Positions 1-9,521 of a DNA stretch of 36,979 nucleotides are shown in pieces. Position 1 is the stretch's first letter. Every line of letters begins with the position of its first letter. Below the pieces are notes generated by a model that worked only from the letters and a program-made list of their open reading frames with translations, was not told the DNA's origin and did not search any database. This stretch comes from Spartobacteria bacterium (lineage in GTDB: Bacteria > Verrucomicrobiota > Verrucomicrobiia > Chthoniobacterales > UBA6821). The stretch spans positions 1-36,979 of the forward strand of contig CANIBV010000004.1 of assembly GCA_947466005.1 (NCBI GenBank), written 5' to 3'. The translations under genes and the position numbers were made by a program.

Positions 1-6
1 AGAGCA

Positions 7-819
7 TTGTTCACGCCATCCAAGCAGACTGAGTCTGTTGAAGTCGTTCAGGCCACTGCCGGCTCGGAGGCAATACTTGATGAGGCCTTCTTTGAATTAG
101 GAGCAGGCCACCCGAAGAAAGCACTCCTTGCCTTTCAAAAAATCCAGGAAACCCAGCCATCTCTTACCGGGCTTGATTACCTGATCGCGCGTGCAGCCTT
201 TCAGGCTCGGGAATTCTCGATTGCTGAAGAGGCTCTTCAGCGTTCGTTAAGCCGCAAGGAGATGGATGAGGAAGCCCGTCTTCTGCTTGCCGTGATTCAT
301 TTGTCTCGGAGTAGCGCTGGCGCTGCGCAGGGATCGCAATTCTCCGATCCGCTGACTGACGCGGAGTCCGAGTTCAGGCGTTTTTCCGTGTCCCATCCGG
401 CGGACTCGGCTGTCTATTATCAATGGGCTGAGGCTTTGCGTTCACGTGGGAGTTACCGGACTGCCGCTGAACTGCTGCACAAGGGGCTCCTCCGCTCCGA
501 TCTGATGTCGAGTCAGGCCTTCCTCTTGGCCAAGGAAATCCTTACGCGCCTTCAGAATGAACCCGCCAAAGAAGCGTCCTCGCTCTCCGGAATCACTTCC
601 ATGTCCGGTGAGTTGGCCATCGGTGCTGCACTGGTCGCCCTGCAACACAAGCAGACAACTGAGGCGCTGCTATTTTTCGAAAGGGCACGCGAATTCTATT
701 CTCCATCGGTCTTCCGTGAACTCATCAGCGACAGTGCATTCGACCCGTATCGGACGGATCCGAAAATGAAGTCTTTCTTCACATCGGATCGTGTGGATAA
801 GAGTCTTGGCGCCCCCTAA
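7..819 (+). CDS. Tetratricopeptide-repeat protein, probably 5'-truncated by the window edge
   Basis: ORF open from the window edge with a TTG start; helical TPR-like spacing (LGAGHPKKALLAFQKIQETQPSLTGLDYLIARAAFQ, YYQWAEALRSRGSYRTAAELLHKGL). Confidence 0.6.
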   Translation: MFTPSKQTESVEVVQATAGSEAILDEAFFELGAGHPKKALLAFQKIQETQPSLTGLDYLIARAAFQAREFSIAEEALQRSLSRKEMDEEARLLLAVIHLSRSSAGAAQGSQFSDPLTDAESEFRRFSVSHPADSAVYYQWAEALRSRGSYRTAAELLHKGLLRSDLMSSQAFLLAKEILTRLQNEPAKEASSLSGITSMSGELAIGAALVALQHKQTTEALLFFERAREFYSPSVFRELISDSAFDPYRTDPKMKSFFTSDRVDKSLGAP

Positions 820-960
820 AACGTCGGGATCTCACACGAAAGGGCAAGAGGAGGATGACTTTGTGAAAAAATTCACAAGCCATCAAAAAAGCTCTTGCAA
901 GGAGTGCATTCCTTGACTTGAATTCACATCTCGTTTCTTTAGGACACTGACTTCCGACAC

Positions 961-1791
961 ATGCTTTTCGCCATTTCCCTGATTGCCAGCGCGGAACTTG
1001 CAGCCGAGACGCCCGAGTTCCTCAGCCAGTCTTTTCTGGCATGGTTCACCAACTCCATCCTGGTCACCGCGATCGTGCTCGGCGTGATCGTTTGGATCGT
1101 GCGTTCCTGCACCCGCAAGATCGAGGTGATCCCCGGCTTCGGTCAGAATTTCCTTGAGGCGGTCGTCGAGGGTTTTTACGGAGCTGTTGAGGGAATTCTT
1201 GGCGACAAGATGACCAGGAAGTCTTTCGGCCTTCTTGGAACGCTCTTCATTTTCATCCTGATCTCGAACTGGTTCGGCTTGCTACCGGGCGTCGGTTCAA
1301 TCGGTTGGCATGAGGGAGACAAATTCATTCCTCTCCTCCGTCCGGGAACCGCAGACATGAACATGACCATTGCCATGTCGGTTGTCTCCATGGTGCTCTG
1401 GTTCTACTGGACCATGCAGGTCACGGGGCCGAGTGCTTTCATTAAAGAACTTTTCGGCGTGAAGGGGGGCATGTCTGGCCCGATCCTTTTTCTGCTGGTG
1501 CCTCTCTTTCTCTTTGTTGGCGTGCTGGAGGTTGTTTCCATCTTGGTCCGCCCCGTTTCTCTCTCACTCCGACTCTATGGAAATATCTTTGCCGGTGAGA
1601 ACATGCTCGCGACGATGATCAATATAGGACAAATCTTCCATTTCCCTTCTTGGCTCTCCTCCGTCCTGAGTTGCATTGTCCCCATTCCTTTCTACTTCCT
1701 GGAATTGCTTATCGGATTCCTACAGGCAATGGTTTTCACTCTCCTGATTCTCGTGTACCTCCAACTCTCGACAGCGCACGAGGAACACTAA
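961..1791 (+). CDS. atpB: F1Fo ATP synthase subunit a
   Basis: Subunit a motif VRPVSLSLRLYGNIFAGE; first gene of a canonical atp operon. Confidence 0.95.
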   Translation: MLFAISLIASAELAAETPEFLSQSFLAWFTNSILVTAIVLGVIVWIVRSCTRKIEVIPGFGQNFLEAVVEGFYGAVEGILGDKMTRKSFGLLGTLFIFILISNWFGLLPGVGSIGWHEGDKFIPLLRPGTADMNMTIAMSVVSMVLWFYWTMQVTGPSAFIKELFGVKGGMSGPILFLLVPLFLFVGVLEVVSILVRPVSLSLRLYGNIFAGENMLATMINIGQIFHFPSWLSSVLSCIVPIPFYFLELLIGFLQAMVFTLLILVYLQLSTAHEEH

Positions 1792-1879
1792 GCTGATCGT
1801 TCAAAGACTTTTGGCAGTCGGGACCATGCGAGACGTGGACGGCTACCGGAAACAACACCACCACAAACCAACACATCAC

Positions 1880-2122
1880 ATGCTCATCAACATTCTTGCC
1901 GAAGCCCTTACTTCGGCCAACACGATCACAGGTAGTTTCACCCTCGGCGTTGCCGGAGCAGGATCCGCCATCGGAATCGGCCTGATTGGAGCCCGCATGG
2001 TCGAGGCGATCGGTCGCAATCCCGGAACACTTCCCAAGGTCCTCATGATCGGCATTCTGACGATCGCTTTGGCTGAGGCCATCGCGATCTTCGGTCTGAT
2101 CTTCGCCTTCCAGGGTAAGTAA
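1880..2122 (+). CDS. atpE: F1Fo ATP synthase subunit c
   Basis: 80-aa hairpin proteolipid MLINILAEALTSANTITGSFTLGVAGAGSAIGIGLIGARMVEAIGRNPG...LAEAIAIFGLIFAFQ. The internal ATG at 1880 is preferred over the ORF-track start at 1811. Confidence 0.93.
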   Translation: MLINILAEALTSANTITGSFTLGVAGAGSAIGIGLIGARMVEAIGRNPGTLPKVLMIGILTIALAEAIAIFGLIFAFQGK

Positions 2123-2130
2123 TCCTTCTT

Positions 2131-2169
2131 GGGTGGCGCCCCGTGACCGGGGTGCCGCGCAACCCTTTT
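2131..2169 (+). terminator. Strong intercistronic stem-loop followed by TTTT between atpE and atpF
   Basis: GGCGCCCC (2135-2142) pairs with GGGGTGCC (2149-2156), with one G-T wobble. Flanking GGGT (2131-2134) can pair with ACCC (2162-2165), followed by TTTT at 2166-2169. Confidence 0.6.
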
Positions 2170-2208
2170 AACAAACCAAAAAACACTATCGGGAGAATCT
2201 AACGGAAG

Positions 2209-2706
2209 ATGGAAATTTTAAAACAATTCGGAGTTGATTGGCCGCACTTCATTGCCCAGTTGGTTCTTTTCCTCATCGTTTACTTTGTCCTGAACCGCTT
2301 TGCCTTCGCTCCGTTGCTGAAGGTTCTGGAAGAGCGCCGCAAGCGGATCGAGGAGGGGCAACTCAACGCAGAGAAGATCAAGAAGCAGTTGGCCGAGGCC
2401 GAACTCCGCTATCAGGAGGTTCTTCGCAAGGCCAATGATGATGCCCAGCACATGGTCGAGGAGTCCCGCAAGAACAACGAGGCGTTTTCCCAGCGCGAGA
2501 TGGAAAAGGCCGTCAAGGAATCGGCAGCCATTGTCGATCGTGCCCGTCATGAAATCACCTCCGAGCGCAACCGTATGGTTGACGAGGTGAAGAATGAAAT
2601 GATTTCCCTTGTCATTAAGACCACCGCCAAGGTTGCCGGTAAGGTTCTCTCACCAGAGGATCAGAAACGCCTGAGCGAAGAGGCGGCAAAGAATCTGGTT
2701 GCCTAA
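2209..2706 (+). CDS. atpF: F1Fo ATP synthase subunit b
   Basis: N-terminal TM helix (FIAQLVLFLIVYFVLNRFAFAPLLKVLEERRKRIEEG) then a long charged coiled coil; operon position. Confidence 0.93.
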   Translation: MEILKQFGVDWPHFIAQLVLFLIVYFVLNRFAFAPLLKVLEERRKRIEEGQLNAEKIKKQLAEAELRYQEVLRKANDDAQHMVEESRKNNEAFSQREMEKAVKESAAIVDRARHEITSERNRMVDEVKNEMISLVIKTTAKVAGKVLSPEDQKRLSEEAAKNLVA

Positions 2707-2743
2707 AAAGGCACAGTACCTGATCACTCAAAAAATATCAGTC

Positions 2744-3133
2744 ATGCAGATCCCCAAGGAAGCACGCCGTAAGGCCAAGGAACTCTTTGAGGCGGCTCTT
2801 GATGATTCCGGTCGTCCCGATGCCACCAAGGTACTTTCCATTGCTGACCTTGTGATCAAATCTGCGCCGAGACATGCCGTTCAGATACTTAAGGAGTTCA
2901 CCCGACTGATTCGTCTGGAGACAGGCAAACATCACGCGATCATCGAGAGTTCCGTCCCCATCGATGACGCCACCCGTTCTGCCATCCTGAAGTCACTCCA
3001 GCGACTCGACGGGGGAGAGGTAACCTTGGAGACCAAGGTGGATCCGTCGCTCATCGGCGGGTCACGCATCCGTCTGGGTAGCGAGGTGTGGGATGCCACT
3101 GTGGCCTCCAGACTGATCGCCCTCGCTTCCTGA
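2744..3133 (+). CDS. atpH: F1Fo ATP synthase subunit delta (short form)
   Basis: C-terminal delta signature KVDPSLIGGSRIRLGSEVWDATVASRLIAL; position between atpF and atpA. ATG at 2744 is preferred, giving 129 aa. Confidence 0.85.
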   Translation: MQIPKEARRKAKELFEAALDDSGRPDATKVLSIADLVIKSAPRHAVQILKEFTRLIRLETGKHHAIIESSVPIDDATRSAILKSLQRLDGGEVTLETKVDPSLIGGSRIRLGSEVWDATVASRLIALAS

Positions 3134-3193
3134 TCCATGTCTCTTAACTAATTAACAATCACTCAATCCACTTCCTTTTAACACCCACACACC

Positions 3194-4729
3194 ATGAGCA
3201 ACCTCCTGCAGGAACTTGAATCCAAGATAGACGGCCTTTCCAATTCTTCCGTCACACAATCCAATGTCGGCACGATCCGTGAGATCGGCGACGGAGTTGC
3301 CCGTATCGAAGGACTCGCCGGAGTCATGCTCAACGAGATGCTTGAGTTTCCAGGCGGCGTGTACGGCCTTGCGTTGAACCTTGAAGAGACCGAGGTCGGC
3401 GCGATCATTCTCGGTGACTACACCTCTCTCTCGGAAGGTGATGAAGTCAAGACAACAGGGCGCCTTCTCGAGGTTCCCGTGGGCAAGGAACTTTTGGGCC
3501 GTGTGGTCGACTCTCTCGGACAGCCGATCGACGGCAAGGGGCCCATCCAGTCCAAGACCTTTTACCCTGTTGAAAAAACAGCTTCCGGCATCATCAAGCG
3601 CCAGAGTGTCAGTCAGCCACTCTGCACGGGTATCATGTCAATCGATGCCATGATTCCGATCGGCAGGGGCCAGCGTGAGCTGATCATCGGTGACCGCGCT
3701 ACAGGCAAGACCACCATCGCCATCGACACCATCATCAACCAGGCCAGCATCAACCGTGCAGGTGAAGCTTCCGGGGACACCTCCTTCCGCCCTGTTTACA
3801 GCATCTATGTCGGTATCGGGCAGAAGAATGCGAACATCGCCCGTGTTGTCGACATTCTCTCTTCTAACGACGCTCTCCGGTACACCATCATCATCTCGGC
3901 ACCCGCGTCCGACAGCGCCACGAACCAGTACCTTGCCCCCTTCGCTGGGGCGGCCATGGGCGAGTGGTTCATGGACAACGGCATGGATGCCCTCATTGTC
4001 TTTGACGATCTCTCCAAGCACGCCGTCGCCTACAGGCAGGTTTCCCTGCTTCTCAAGCGCCCATCAGGACGCGAAGCGTATCCTGGCGATGTCTTCTACC
4101 TCCATAGTCGCTTGCTCGAGCGCTCCGCCCGACTTAGCAAGAAAGCCGGTAACGGTTCCCTCACTGCTCTCCCGATCATCGAGACGCAGGCTGGCGACGT
4201 CTCCGCCTACATCCCGACCAATGTCATCTCGATCACTGACGGACAGATCTATTTGGAGACGGATCTCTTCTACCAAGGTATCCGTCCGGCTATTTCCGTC
4301 GGACTTTCGGTTTCCCGCGTCGGTTCCGCCGCACAGATCAAGGCTGTCAAACAGGTTGCCGGAAAGCTCAAGGGCGATCTTGCCCAGTTCCGTGAATTGG
4401 CAGCTTTCGCCCAGTTCGGCAGTGATCTGGATGCCCGTACGAAGACCCAACTCGACCGCGGAGCGCGCATCGTCGAGCTCTTCAAGCAGAATCAGTTCAG
4501 TCCTCAACCCGTCGAACTCCAAGTGGCCATCCTCTGGGCCATGCAGAAGGGTTACTTCGACCCGATTGCAGTCGACCGAGTGAAGGATTTCCAGAATCAG
4601 TTCTCCCAGTTCCTGCTGACACGCAAGGAGCCTGTGCTGGCATCTATCCTCAGGAAGGGTGCTCTCGACGCCGAGATCGAGAAGGAACTCACGGCGGCAA
4701 CCGACGAGTTCAAGGTCATCTTTCGCTAA
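3194..4729 (+). CDS. atpA: F1Fo ATP synthase subunit alpha
   Basis: Walker [32 protein letters not shown]-type region; alpha signature [14 protein letters not shown]. Confidence 0.98.
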   Translation: MSNLLQELESKIDGLSNSSVTQSNVGTIREIGDGVARIEGLAGVMLNEMLEFPGGVYGLALNLEETEVGAIILGDYTSLSEGDEVKTTGRLLEVPVGKELLGRVVDSLGQPIDGKGPIQSKTFYPVEKTASGIIKRQSVSQPLCTGIMSIDAMIPIGRGQRELIIGDRATGKTTIAIDTIINQASINRAGEASGDTSFRPVYSIYVGIGQKNANIARVVDILSSNDALRYTIIISAPASDSATNQYLAPFAGAAMGEWFMDNGMDALIVFDDLSKHAVAYRQVSLLLKRPSGREAYPGDVFYLHSRLLERSARLSKKAGNGSLTALPIIETQAGDVSAYIPTNVISITDGQIYLETDLFYQGIRPAISVGLSVSRVGSAAQIKAVKQVAGKLKGDLAQFRELAAFAQFGSDLDARTKTQLDRGARIVELFKQNQFSPQPVELQVAILWAMQKGYFDPIAVDRVKDFQNQFSQFLLTRKEPVLASILRKGALDAEIEKELTAATDEFKVIFR

Positions 4730-4759
4730 AAGAACAGACCCCGAGAGACACGAGTCACC

Positions 4760-5635
4760 ATGGCCAACACCCGCGACATCCGCCGGCGCATCAAGTCGGT
4801 CAAGAATACCGCCCAGATCACGAAGGCGATGCAGATGGTCGCCGCCTCCAAGATGCGGAGGGCTCAGCAGGCGGCACTTGCCGGTCATCCCTACTCGCAG
4901 ATTCTCAATAGGGCACTTGTCTCCCTGCGTGACATGGTGAGCGCGGACTCCCATCCGCTGCTGGAGGTTCGACCTGTGAAGAAGGCGCTCGTCCTACTGG
5001 TAACCTCTGACAAGGGGCTTTGCGGAGCGCTCAACACCAACGTGCTCCGAGAGGCTGCCCTGCTCGACAAGGATGCAACGGAGTTCGTAGCTTCGGGAAA
5101 AAAAGGTGCTTCCTTCCTTGCTCGTACTGGCCGAAAAATGATCGCGGATTTCGCGCTAACCGATAATCCCACCTTCCTGCAGACCAAGGCGATCTCTAAG
5201 TTCTGCCTCGAAAAATTTCTTTCCGGTGAAGTCGATCGCGTCGATGTGCTCTACCCGAAATTCGTCAACACGCTGGTCCAGAAACCCACCCAGATAACAT
5301 TGCTCCCGATCACCGATGAGAAAGCGGCCGGTGTCTCCTCAAGTGGCGGCGATAAAGTCGCAACCGAAACCATGGGAGCGCAGTTCCTCTTCGAGCCGGA
5401 TGCCGACGAAGTGCTTGATTCCGTTCTGCCCTATTACTTCCATTTCGAAGTTTTCCAGATGATCCTCGATGCACGCGCCTCCGAGCAGAGTGCCCGGATG
5501 GTCGCGATGAAGAGCGCCACCGACAACGCAAAGGGTCTCGTTAAGGATCTCACCCTCGAATACAACAAGGCCCGCCAGGCCAGCATCACCACCGAACTCC
5601 TTGAAATTACCACGGCCCAAATGGCCCTAGCTTAA
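4760..5635 (+). CDS. atpG: F1Fo ATP synthase subunit gamma
   Basis: N-terminus RDIRRRIKSVKNTAQITKAMQMVAASKMRRAQ; C-terminal ARASEQSARMVAMKSATDNA...LTLEYNKARQASITTELLEI. Confidence 0.97.
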   Translation: MANTRDIRRRIKSVKNTAQITKAMQMVAASKMRRAQQAALAGHPYSQILNRALVSLRDMVSADSHPLLEVRPVKKALVLLVTSDKGLCGALNTNVLREAALLDKDATEFVASGKKGASFLARTGRKMIADFALTDNPTFLQTKAISKFCLEKFLSGEVDRVDVLYPKFVNTLVQKPTQITLLPITDEKAAGVSSSGGDKVATETMGAQFLFEPDADEVLDSVLPYYFHFEVFQMILDARASEQSARMVAMKSATDNAKGLVKDLTLEYNKARQASITTELLEITTAQMALA

Positions 5636-7144
<1,509 letters not shown>

Positions 7145-7555
7145 ATGAGCTCACTTCAACTCGAGATCGTCACTCCGGAAGCGCGCGTTTTCACAGGAAG
7201 CGTACGGATGGTGATTGTTCCCGGGTCGGAGGGTGGACTCGGTATTCTGCCGGACCACATGCCTCTGATGACGGAAATTCTACCCGGTGAGGTGATCGTC
7301 ACCACGGACGATGGAGAACTCTCCCTCGCCGTGGGTGGGGGATTTCTTGAGGTGCTTCCCGACCGCGTTTCCATTCTGACGGATATGGCAATCGTGGAAG
7401 CCGACATCGACGAGAAGGCGGCCGAGGAGGCCGTTGCCCGCGCAGAGAAGGAGATGAGCGAAAAATCTCTCTCTGGTGAGGAGCACGCTTTTGTCCAGGC
7501 TGCCCTGCTTCGCTCGCTTGCCCAACTGCACGTCAAGCGCCGTCGTCACCGTTAG
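7145..7555 (+). CDS. atpC: F1Fo ATP synthase subunit epsilon
   Basis: LQLEIVTPEARVFTGSVRMVIVPGSEGGLGILPDHMPLMTEI; starts directly after the atpD stop. Confidence 0.95.
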   Translation: MSSLQLEIVTPEARVFTGSVRMVIVPGSEGGLGILPDHMPLMTEILPGEVIVTTDDGELSLAVGGGFLEVLPDRVSILTDMAIVEADIDEKAAEEAVARAEKEMSEKSLSGEEHAFVQAALLRSLAQLHVKRRRHR

Positions 7556-7592
7556 TTTCGGAGGGTTTACGTAGGAAGTTGGCCGTCCCCGA

Positions 7593-8234
7593 ATGAGCAT
7601 GGAGGCAACGAAGTCGCCACGTGATCTTCTGGAGATTGCTCTTGAATCGGGACGTCTCCACATTGGCGAAGTCGCATTGGGGCGTGATTTCACACTCCGT
7701 CATGTTGCCGATGTCGGTCGGGATGATCTGATCCGGCACTTCGATCCTGTTGCTGCCCGGGAGATCGCGCGATATGACGCCGAGGGGAAATTCCGCCCGT
7801 TGAAGACAGCTCCTAATCTGAAGAGGGGTTGGTTGCTCGATGTCGGCTCCATTGAGGGAATGGAGCTCGCTTTGGAATTTCTCTATCCCTCCGCGCTCGG
7901 ACTCTGGCTCTCCTGGATCAAGGGCACCCTGCATCCAACCTCGATGAGGGAGACGCTCAACAGGCAGAGCGGCATGTACCGGATCACCCAGTTACTCACG
8001 GTCGGGCAGGCAGGTGAGTTGGTTGGTCGTTGCTGCACCTCCGAGGGGGGATGTCTGCGCACGCTTCTCTGGGATTTGGAACCGGGAGTTCCCGTTCCCT
8101 CGCTTCCATCGGAGAAGCTTTCACTGGATGCCCTTCCCTCGGACCGCATCCCGCTGATCTGCCGCGAGCTCTGCAATCTGGTGGTGGCGGCCGCGAGGCC
8201 CATTGCAAGGGGGAACCTCCCGAAAAAAGAATAG
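7593..8234 (+). CDS. Putative Fe-S cluster protein resembling the DR2241 / CbiX-associated domain
   Basis: GMYRITQLLTVGQAGELVGRCCTSEGGCLRTLLWDLEPG plus a later ICRELC motif give a Cys-rich C-terminal half. Family assignment is from memory. Confidence 0.45.
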   Translation: MSMEATKSPRDLLEIALESGRLHIGEVALGRDFTLRHVADVGRDDLIRHFDPVAAREIARYDAEGKFRPLKTAPNLKRGWLLDVGSIEGMELALEFLYPSALGLWLSWIKGTLHPTSMRETLNRQSGMYRITQLLTVGQAGELVGRCCTSEGGCLRTLLWDLEPGVPVPSLPSEKLSLDALPSDRIPLICRELCNLVVAAARPIARGNLPKKE

Positions 8235-8261
8235 CGGGTCGCTGCACGGACTCCCCTCGTC

Positions 8262-9521
8262 ATGCCTTACCCCGAAGCCACTACTCTTTACCGGGCGAGG
8301 CATCTGTTGCCGATGGGGGAAGCGAGGGGCATGGTGCGCTCTCCGATCGAGGATGGAGGCATCGCGGTACGGGGAGGCGAGATCGTCGCCGTTGAGAGTT
8401 GGACGGATCTTCTCAGGGAGCATCCCGGAGCGATCCGTGAGGATCTGGGCGAGGTGATCCTGATGCCGGGACTCATTAACGCCCACTGCCATCTGGACTA
8501 CGGGATGATGAGGGGGGCGCTCTTTGGAGGGGAATCCTTCTCAGCGTGGATCCAGCGCCTTAACGGCATGAGGCGCTCCCTCGATCAATCCGATTACCTG
8601 GATTCGATTGCCGCAGGTCTAGATGAGTTACGTCACTGGGGGTGCACGACGGTCTTTAATATCGAATCATTTCCGGAATTGCTGCCGTTTCTTCCCGAAT
8701 CGCCCATTCGTGTCTGGTGGTTTCTGGAAGTGCTGGATATCAGGAGCAGGCTGCATTCCTCCGAAGCGCTGACTGGTGCGATCCAATTCTTTGAAAAGGC
8801 GGGCGAGGGGAGCGGTGGATTCGGTATTTCCCCGCATGCTCCCTACACTGTTAGTCGTGATCTCTACAATCTGGCAGGCCTCTACGCGGAAAAATACAAA
8901 GTGCCCCTCTGCACCCATCTGGCCGAGTCGGAGGAGGAGATGGCAATGTTTACAAAAGGCGAGGGAGCGCTTTATGAATTCCTGCGTTCCATCGGACGCT
9001 CCATGGATGACTGTGCCGGGATGACTCCGGTGCAGATTGTCCTCGGTGCCGGATTGATTCCCAAGGGATCGCTCCTCGTTCATATGAATCTGCTGAGCGA
9101 GGGCGACCGAGAGTTCCTCAAGGGCTCTGCCGCCGACTATCCCGTGATTCATTGTCCGCGCACCCACGCCTTCTTCAATCGAGAGCCGTTTGATCTGAAG
9201 TATTTCAGCGAGAGTGGAATCCCGGTTCTGATCGGGACGGACAGCCTGGCGAGCAATCAGGATCTGAACATGTTCGCAGAGATGAGGGCAATGGAGTCTG
9301 CATTCCCTGAGCTAGATCCGATGGACATTCTCTCCATGGCGACGAACAAGGCTGCAGCCGCAATCGGGAGGTCGGGATGGCTCGGGGAACTCTCGCCGGG
9401 AGCAGCCGCTGATTTCATCGCTATTCCGGATGATGATGCTGAGGGGGATATGGAAAGTCTGGCCAAGCGTGTGCTGGCCAACCGGATGCCCCCAAGGGTA
9501 TGGATTTCTGGACGTTCATGA
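8262..9521 (+). CDS. Amidohydrolase superfamily deaminase (aminofutalosine / MTA-SAH deaminase-like)
   Basis: LMPGLINAHCHLD metal motif, ISPHAPYTVS, CTHLAESEEE, VIHCPRTHAFF, VLIGTDSLASN, GELSPGAAADFIAI. Confidence 0.8.
   Translation: MPYPEATTLYRARHLLPMGEARGMVRSPIEDGGIAVRGGEIVAVESWTDLLREHPGAIREDLGEVILMPGLINAHCHLDYGMMRGALFGGESFSAWIQRLNGMRRSLDQSDYLDSIAAGLDELRHWGCTTVFNIESFPELLPFLPESPIRVWWFLEVLDIRSRLHSSEALTGAIQFFEKAGEGSGGFGISPHAPYTVSRDLYNLAGLYAEKYKVPLCTHLAESEEEMAMFTKGEGALYEFLRSIGRSMDDCAGMTPVQIVLGAGLIPKGSLLVHMNLLSEGDREFLKGSAADYPVIHCPRTHAFFNREPFDLKYFSESGIPVLIGTDSLASNQDLNMFAEMRAMESAFPELDPMDILSMATNKAAAAIGRSGWLGELSPGAAADFIAIPDDDAEGDMESLAKRVLANRMPPRVWISGRS

Noticed and set aside
913-941. Sigma70 promoter for the atp operon (TTGACT plus a -10 near 936)
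   Set aside because: The -35-like hexamer is plausible but the -10 (TCTTTA) is poor at the expected spacing; not called as a feature.
1880-2122. Na+-coupled c-ring
   Set aside because: The c subunit lacks the Gln and the E-S/T ligand pattern typical of Na+ c-rings (LAEAIAIFGLI, GSAIGIGL); H+ coupling is more likely.
3690-4583. 297-aa Ser/Pro/Arg-rich ORF overlapping atpA in another frame
   Set aside because: Typical out-of-frame artefact; atpA covers the region in frame.
4064-4954. 296-aa minus-strand ORF over atpA/atpG
   Set aside because: Shadow ORF caused by codon bias of genuine atpA and atpG; no recognisable domain.
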